DNA of 8,945 nucleotides from contig CAIXHI010000244.1 in assembly GCA_903919215.1 (NCBI GenBank), forward strand, positions 1 to 8,945, in the 5' to 3' direction. How positions within the stretch are numbered: position 1 is the first letter of the stretch; the number at the start of each line of letters is the position of its first letter. Source of the stretch: an uncultured Acidimicrobiaceae bacterium (GTDB lineage: Bacteria > Actinomycetota > Acidimicrobiia > Acidimicrobiales > Ilumatobacteraceae). The translations under genes were made by a program, and so were the position numbers. Positions 6,101 through 8,945 of the stretch are shown here, piece after piece. The notes beneath the pieces were generated by a model. It searched no databases, was not told the origin of the DNA, and saw nothing but the letters and a program-made list of their open reading frames with translations.

Positions 6101-7224
6101 TGATCGCCGACCATGCGCACAGACACCCTGAGATGTCGCTCGGTGTGATCGCGATGGGGATCAAACACTCCGAGCGGATCGGCGAGGCATTGCGCCGAGC
6201 CCGGATCGCCGACCCGGTGCTCGACGCCTACTGCGACAGCAATCCGGCCGAGTTGATCTTCGTCAAGAACCTCGAGCGTGTGCAGGGTGACGAGCGCGAT
6301 GCGATCATTCTCAGCGTCGGCTACGGCAAGGGTGCCGATGGCCGGATGATGCACCGCTTCGGCCCGATCAACAACGCCGGCGGCGAGCGGCGACTGAATG
6401 TGGCCATCACCCGTGCTCGCTCGCAGATGACCGTGGTGTCCTCGTTCCTGCCCACCGATCTCGACCCGGCGAAGCTGAAGAGCGAAGGCGCGCAGATGCT
6501 GGGGCGGTATCTCACGTATGCCGCATCGGGTGGCGCCGATCTGGGGAATGTGCATCGCACGCACCCGACACTGAACCAGTTCGAGTCCGATGTGCGCGAT
6601 CGTTTGACGGCGGCCGGCGTGCCGTTGGTGGCTCAGCTGGGTGTGTCCGGTTATTACATCGACTTCGCTGCCACGCACCCAGTTCGCCCGGGCGAGTTCG
6701 TGCTGGCGATCGAGGCCGACGGTGCCAGCTACCACAGCAGTGCCACCGCCCGCGAGCGCGACCGTCTGCGCCAGGAGCACCTCGAGCGGCTCGGTTGGCG
6801 GTTCCACCGCATCTGGTCGACGGACTGGTTCCGCCACCGCGAGGCCGAGGTCGCCAAGGCGGTGGCCGCGTGGGAAGCCGCGTGCGCACTCGCCGACCAG
6901 GAGACCGCGCCGGTCGCGTCCGCCAGCCACTGGGCGCCGCCATCCGCTGCACCCGCGACGCCTCCACCCCCGCCCGGCACCCTGCGCGCCCTGCCCCGTC
7001 CGGCGGTCTTCCGCGGTGAGCCGGTGGACAGCTACTCGCCGCAGCAACTGGTGGCGATCGTCGCCTGGGTGGCATCGGACGGGTTGTTACGCACGGATGC
7101 GGAACTGCTGGACGAAGTGGTGGAGGAGATGGGCTATGCCCGTCGCGGGAAGCGCATAGTGCAACTGCTCGGTGAAGCGATCGAAGCCCACCGCCGTGTC
7201 GGCGACGCGCCGCCCGGTCGCTGA
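3145..7224 (+). CDS. DUF4011-like SF1 helicase fused to a Vsr/DUF559-like nuclease domain
   Basis: This is a 1,359-residue protein, numbered from the ATG at 3145. Residues about 31-255 match the DUF4011 type (MWSGQLIDLGGRNTLL). A UPF1/SMUBP2-like SF1 helicase core follows: Q-type DASQ 285-288, Walker A GPPGTGKS 305-312 (Lys311), a helical insert of about 440 residues, Walker B DEAS 845-848, GDSKQLPPT 869-877, WHYRSR 923-928, VQGDERD 1046-1052 and RRLNVAITRAR 1082-1092. All core motifs are intact. Residues about 1144-1245 are a restriction-endonuclease-like domain (MTES/DUF559/Vsr type): Glu1147, Asp1173 (YIDF), Glu1190 and Asp1192 (IEADGASYH), then IWSTDW 1223-1228. After a Pro-rich linker, residues 1297-1359 form a small helical tail common in this group. 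Family knowledge suggests ATP-driven nucleic-acid translocation coupled to cleavage, with a likely anti-phage role; that role is inferred. The start is uncertain: the frame is open back to a GTG at 3118, and GTGs at 3157 and 3163 also fit. Confidence 0.9.
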   Translation: MIHLVVVVQPFPNQSPDRSARVAAVKAAAEMWSGQLIDLGGRNTLLHYRDLKVGTLDLGEALPDALAALLDGRTVRLSKLFPPERLAEVGRRARTVTAKSKENFEERGLSTLYVGRGMATWTAEASATATPAAPVLLAQVSLRSLGALEADFEFTLTDDWEPNPTLLHLLSTTFDVAVEADDLLAKVESEGQLDAAGEALALAAANVPGFAVTARTVVGNFSYVKQPMVIDLETSLEVMVDSDVIAALAGDGAAITALRAAAIGIGLDQPDRTPPADEFLPIDADASQHYAINAAVDGTHLVVQGPPGTGKSQTIANLISTLSARGRSVLFVAEKRAAIDAVVSRLERVGLKDLVLDLHGAGSSRKKMAEELRRVYDGTATVPPVYRDGDDARLLDRRQRLNRHAAALHAVRPPWNVTVYELQARLIAVPADRRVAIRVDAGSLALLTAAAAATVADQLSDWVSTGGPAVERRTTPWSRAAERVTTAADAQAALTAARLLASDTLPTTVTQLDLAIAACGLRRPTTVAAWADTLALLQQVAVVNTHAEPAIWQLDLPGLLTDLAPAARSAVSRAMASLFNSRYRQATTTVRAVLRTPEKARALHALVQHAVSTRAAWTQCSLDGSPPRLPGNLDGTAGAYQRLTTELAALGAYVGTSGLLDTDTSETGRSLDALLGDQTTLFKLPRLHELAAAVDAAGFAAVRAYIIEHGLDAITARALVEHVWCSSVLETVSMTDPEIGAFDGTMHTQHVGDFVAADRNQIAAGASKVRRAVAEHLVAVRNEFPEADALIGAEVRKKSRHRTLRELTQMAPEVLLALKPCWAMSPLAVSQLLDAKRLFDVVVFDEASQVPPADAVPALMRARQAIVAGDSKQLPPTAFFASATLDDETETDTGLLGNLTTGTESILDAIANVVTAGSMTLRWHYRSRDERLIAFSNAQLSLYDWQMVTFPGTTGKDAIRHVHVPWQPTGSTEESSSAEVLRVVELIADHAHRHPEMSLGVIAMGIKHSERIGEALRRARIADPVLDAYCDSNPAELIFVKNLERVQGDERDAIILSVGYGKGADGRMMHRFGPINNAGGERRLNVAITRARSQMTVVSSFLPTDLDPAKLKSEGAQMLGRYLTYAASGGADLGNVHRTHPTLNQFESDVRDRLTAAGVPLVAQLGVSGYYIDFAATHPVRPGEFVLAIEADGASYHSSATARERDRLRQEHLERLGWRFHRIWSTDWFRHREAEVAKAVAAWEAACALADQETAPVASASHWAPPSAAPATPPPPPGTLRALPRPAVFRGEPVDSYSPQQLVAIVAWVASDGLLRTDAELLDEVVEEMGYARRGKRIVQLLGEAIEAHRRVGDAPPGR

Positions 7225-7245
7225 GCGGCGGTCAGCCCAGCGACC
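7216..7245. terminator. Inverted repeat spanning both stop codons of helicase and PD40 lipoprotein
   Basis: GGTCGCTG (7216-7223) and CAGCGACC (7238-7245) are exact inverse complements around 14 nt. An alternative, mutually exclusive stem is GCTGA (7220-7224) with TCAGC (7232-7236), in which the helicase TGA pairs with the lipoprotein TCA. The two genes converge with 7 nt between stops. A two-way terminator is plausible; there is no T-tract. Confidence 0.5.
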
Positions 7246-8371
7246 AGCGCAGCCCGACCAGGCTGGTCGTGATGCCCAACGGCGCCGCGGCGATCTCGGT
7301 CCGCTGACCGCCCTCGGCGTTGATCACGTACAGGTGGTAGGCACTGCCATCGCCGATGATGAACGCGATGTACTTGCCGTCGGGCGACCAATCGCCTGCA
7401 TACGACGACTCGACGGTCTGGTAAGTGCTGCCGTTCGGGTCGACGACGGGCTCGCTGTGCGTGAGCGCAGTCAGCCCCGTACCGTCCGAGTTGATGACGT
7501 ACAGGTTCTCGGCGACGAAGACCGGCTTACCTTGCATGCGTAGCAGGATCTGTTCGCCGACCGGGGACCACCGCAGACCGGACGGACATGCGGCTGCGCC
7601 GTCGGGGGTGGTGGCGAAGTGCGAGATCTGCACGGGTGGCGTGCCATCGATGCTGCCGACCCACACCTCGGGGCAGAGGGAGTCGCTGCCTGAGCTACCC
7701 GCGAAGCTGAGATACGCGAAGCGTGTGCTGTCCGGTGCCCAACTTGGTGCGGCTTCGTCGTAGTACTGCGGATCGGGAGCGACGAGTTGACCGAACGTGC
7801 CATCGAGGAACGCTGAGTCGTCGGGATTGGCGAACGCGTAGCCGCCGACTTCGCTGTCGATGTACAGCCGCCATTTCCCGTCGGGCGAGACGCCGCTGCG
7901 CAGTGGTTCGTGGCGCACGCGTTCGCGGATGGCCCCGGAGGCGATGTCGACGACCCACCCGAAATCCGTGTACGGGTCGCTGAAGGACAGGTGGCCACCA
8001 TCGCGGGTGAATGTCGGTGTTCCAGGGTCGCTGCCGGGCGGCGAGACCTGGCGTGCCTGTGAACCGTCGGGTCGCAGCAGGCAGACCACCGGGTTGGGCA
8101 CCTCGGTCTGGATGGCGACCGGCTCGGGGCCGCACGATTCGGCCAGCACTGCCAACAGCCCCGGCAGCTCGGCCAGGTTCAGCGTGGGTGGCAACGTGGT
8201 GGTTGGAGCGGCGGTGGGCTCGGTGGTCGCCGCCTCGGTGACCGGCACGGTGGTGACGGCATTGGTGCTCGGCATTCGTGTGGTCGGGGTTGCCCCGTTC
8301 GAACCCCCGCACGCGGTGAACGCAGCACCGGTACCGAGAACAACCAGCCAATGCAGCGCCCGTTTCGCCAT
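7232..8371 (-). CDS. Lipoprotein with TolB/PD40-type beta-propeller repeats
   Basis: The product has 379 residues. A hydrophobic signal (residues 6-20) ends in FTAC-GG with Cys21 as the likely lipidated residue; Phe at -3 is less usual than Leu but acceptable. Residues about 27-62 form a Thr/Pro/Ala linker. The rest reads as propeller repeats with the PD40 signature of a strand, S-P-D-G-K or a variant, and a second strand: TPTFTRDGGHLSFS 118-131, GVSPDGKWRLYI 160-171, PSWAPDSTRFAYL 209-221, LRWSPVGEQILL 266-277, GDWSPDGKYIAFI 326-338 and a closing LRWSLG. Cysteines at 80, 97, 233 and 262 could form disulfides outside the cell. Such propellers bind proteins or glycans; the partner is unknown. 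The ATG at 8371 is supported by the signal peptide and TAATGT 6 nt upstream. The gene is convergent with the helicase and has no visible functional link to it. Confidence 0.85.
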   Translation of the reverse strand: MAKRALHWLVVLGTGAAFTACGGSNGATPTTRMPSTNAVTTVPVTEAATTEPTAAPTTTLPPTLNLAELPGLLAVLAESCGPEPVAIQTEVPNPVVCLLRPDGSQARQVSPPGSDPGTPTFTRDGGHLSFSDPYTDFGWVVDIASGAIRERVRHEPLRSGVSPDGKWRLYIDSEVGGYAFANPDDSAFLDGTFGQLVAPDPQYYDEAAPSWAPDSTRFAYLSFAGSSGSDSLCPEVWVGSIDGTPPVQISHFATTPDGAAACPSGLRWSPVGEQILLRMQGKPVFVAENLYVINSDGTGLTALTHSEPVVDPNGSTYQTVESSYAGDWSPDGKYIAFIIGDGSAYHLYVINAEGGQRTEIAAAPLGITTSLVGLRWSLG

Positions 8372-8377
8372 GACCGC

Positions 8378-8383
8378 ACATTA
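8378..8383 (-). promoter_or_regulatory. -10 box TAATGT for the PD40 lipoprotein
   Basis: Minus-strand TAATGT matches TAnnnT and lies 6 nt before the ATG at 8371. No Shine-Dalgarno sequence is present, consistent with leaderless translation. It sits in the 35-bp gap after the zinc-ribbon gene, so the lipoprotein probably does not depend on read-through. Confidence 0.5.
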
Positions 8384-8406
8384 CGTGTTGTGCGATGGCC
8401 GGCCGG

Positions 8407-8592
8407 TCAGGCCGTGGTGCCGCCGTCCGGCCCGGGAGGCCAGAGGAACTGCTCGGTGCATTTGGTGCACTGGTACAGCCAGCGCATGCCACCGGCGGCG
8501 AAGGTCATGCCCAACTCGGTGAACGTGACCGCCCCGCAGTGGGGGCATTGGTCGGGTTGTGGGTTCCCGCCTCCGGGTGTGGCCATCGACAT
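8407..8592 (-). CDS. Small zinc-ribbon protein (61 residues)
   Basis: The frame could extend to a start at 8844, but the upstream part is Arg/Pro/His-rich shadow of the HNH gene, and the credible start is the ATG at 8590-8592 (MSMATPGGG). A second in-frame ATG is at 8584-8586; TACGCT 6 nt upstream favours the first. The protein has two CxxC knuckles, CPHC (16-19) and CTKC (42-45), separated by 22 residues containing an aromatic/hydrophobic strand pattern (TFTELGMTF, MRWLYQC). This is the layout of a one-domain zinc ribbon, the kind seen in nucleic-acid-binding or protein-bridging modules. No signal peptide or membrane segment is seen, so it should be cytoplasmic. I do not recognise a named family. 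It lies between the HNH gene and the lipoprotein on the same strand but has its own probable promoter. Confidence 0.75.
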   Translation of the reverse strand: MSMATPGGGNPQPDQCPHCGAVTFTELGMTFAAGGMRWLYQCTKCTEQFLWPPGPDGGTTA

Positions 8593-8598
8593 GGCGCG

Positions 8599-8604
8599 AG
8601 CGTA
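8599..8604 (-). promoter_or_regulatory. -10 box TACGCT for the zinc-ribbon gene
   Basis: Minus-strand TACGCT matches TAnnnT and ends 6 nt before the ATG at 8592. It supports that ATG as start over the internal ATG at 8586 and over the long upstream extension of the frame. No Shine-Dalgarno sequence or clear -35 is visible. Confidence 0.45.
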
Positions 8605-8627
8605 CGCACTGCGCTGAGATGTCGCAC

Positions 8628-8651
8628 GCCTGACAGCGCCGGGCGTCAGGC
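8628..8651. terminator. Hairpin overlapping the HNH gene stop codon
   Basis: GCCTGAC (8628-8634) and GTCAGGC (8645-8651) are exact inverse complements with a 10-nt loop. The stop of the HNH gene (TCA 8646-8648 on the plus strand) is in the stem. It could end transcription of the HNH gene before the zinc-ribbon promoter. No T-tract follows on the minus strand, so function is uncertain. Confidence 0.4.
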
Positions 8652-8945
8652 CGCCGCCTGGGTTCGTGGTCGGGTGTGGATGGTGGTGCCGTCGATCAGT
8701 GTGAGTCGGAGGTCGTGGACGTCGCCTTGGATGGTGACGCCTGGGCGGTGTTTCTCGGTGTGGTGGTGTCGGCACAGCAGGATCAGGTTGTCGAGGTTGG
8801 TAGCGCCGCCGTTCTCCCAGGGGACCAGGTGGTCGGCGTCGCACCAGGGTGCGGGGATGTGGCAGCCGGTCCAGCGGCAGCCGCCGTCGCGGGCGAGTAG
8901 CGCCTTGTATTGGGCGTCGGTGGCGTAACGCACCTCTCGCCCGAG
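8646..8945 (-). CDS. HNH endonuclease, DUF222/13E12-type, C-terminal part (5' partial)
   Basis: The frame is open to the right edge of the window (reading LGREVRYATDAQYKALLARD), so only about the last 99 residues are seen; the GTG at 8933 is an internal codon and not a start. The HNH module is clear: GGCRWTGC and then a pair of Cys, DADHLVPWENGG with the catalytic-type His, TNLDNLILLC with the Asn, and RHHH with the final His. A short tail follows (DLRLTLIDGTTIHTRPR). In the actinobacterial 13E12 family this module follows a DUF222 domain of about 250-300 residues, which would lie outside the window. These proteins are present in many copies in actinobacterial genomes; the HNH fold cuts DNA with one metal ion, but their biological role is unclear. 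They are sometimes linked to mobile or intron-like elements (family knowledge, not shown here). Confidence 0.85.
   Translation of the reverse strand, partial: LGREVRYATDAQYKALLARDGGCRWTGCHIPAPWCDADHLVPWENGGATNLDNLILLCRHHHTEKHRPGVTIQGDVHDLRLTLIDGTTIHTRPRTQAAA

Noticed and set aside
5632..7047. 471-residue open frame on the minus strand inside the helicase gene
   Set aside because: It is a shadow of the GC-rich helicase frame: the opposite strand encodes intact SF1 and nuclease motifs throughout, and this translation is Arg/His/Gly-rich with no domain pattern.
8397..8404. Perfect palindrome GGCCGGCC
   Set aside because: An 8-bp GC-only palindrome is expected by chance in DNA of this composition, and it occurs once with no partner site.
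8593..8844. N-terminal extension of the zinc-ribbon frame overlapping the HNH gene
   Set aside because: The translation is Arg/Pro/His-rich low complexity from the wrong frame of the HNH coding sequence; the promoter box at 8599-8604 favours the ATG at 8592.
3145..8945. Reading the helicase, zinc ribbon and HNH as one multi-gene defence system
   Set aside because: The genes are on opposite strands, each has its own probable promoter, and a beta-propeller lipoprotein lies between them; nothing in the sequence ties them together.

Overview
This is a high-GC window from what is most likely an actinobacterium. The signs are two lipoproteins with long Ser/Thr-rich or Thr/Pro-rich linkers, a DUF222/13E12-type HNH endonuclease end, a DUF3048 lipoprotein, and start codons that lack Shine-Dalgarno sequences but sit 6-9 nt after a TAnnnT box, as expected for leaderless mRNAs. 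The style fits Acidimicrobiia or a relative, but the lineage is an inference from gene style and not from a marker gene.

Layout from left to right. (1) 1-453 (+) is the 3' part of a membrane-anchored protein with a small four-Cys exported domain, closed by a strong hairpin at 474-494. (2) 520-1116 (+) is an HD-domain phosphohydrolase. (3) 1121-2212 (-) is a DUF3048 lipoprotein, convergent with the HD gene and 4 nt from it. (4) 2263-3102 (-) is a double-hotdog acyl-CoA thioesterase-like protein lying upstream of the lipoprotein on the same strand. (5) About 3145-7224 (+) is a protein of about 1,360 residues with DUF4011-like, SF1 helicase and Vsr/DUF559-like nuclease regions, divergent from the thioesterase. 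(6) 7232-8371 (-) is a lipoprotein with a TolB/PD40-type beta-propeller, convergent with the helicase. (7) 8407-8592 (-) is a 61-residue zinc-ribbon protein. (8) 8646-8945 (-) is the C-terminal part of an HNH endonuclease that runs off the window.

The genes do not form one pathway. The window mixes cell-surface proteins (three membrane-anchored products), a lipid-type thioesterase, a nucleotide-type hydrolase and nucleic-acid enzymes. The item most likely to matter biologically is the helicase-nuclease fusion, whose architecture is that of single-gene anti-phage candidates. It stands alone here, without a methyltransferase, toxin, transposase or other defence gene beside it; the 13E12-type HNH fragment is more than 1.4 kb away and does not make a defence island.

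Non-coding DNA is scarce: no gap between genes exceeds about 70 bp. Two signals recur. Five genes have a TAnnnT box 6-9 nt before the start codon. Three gene ends, two of them convergent pairs, have their stop codons inside inverted repeats. I see no tRNA, rRNA, CRISPR array, insertion sequence or integration site.
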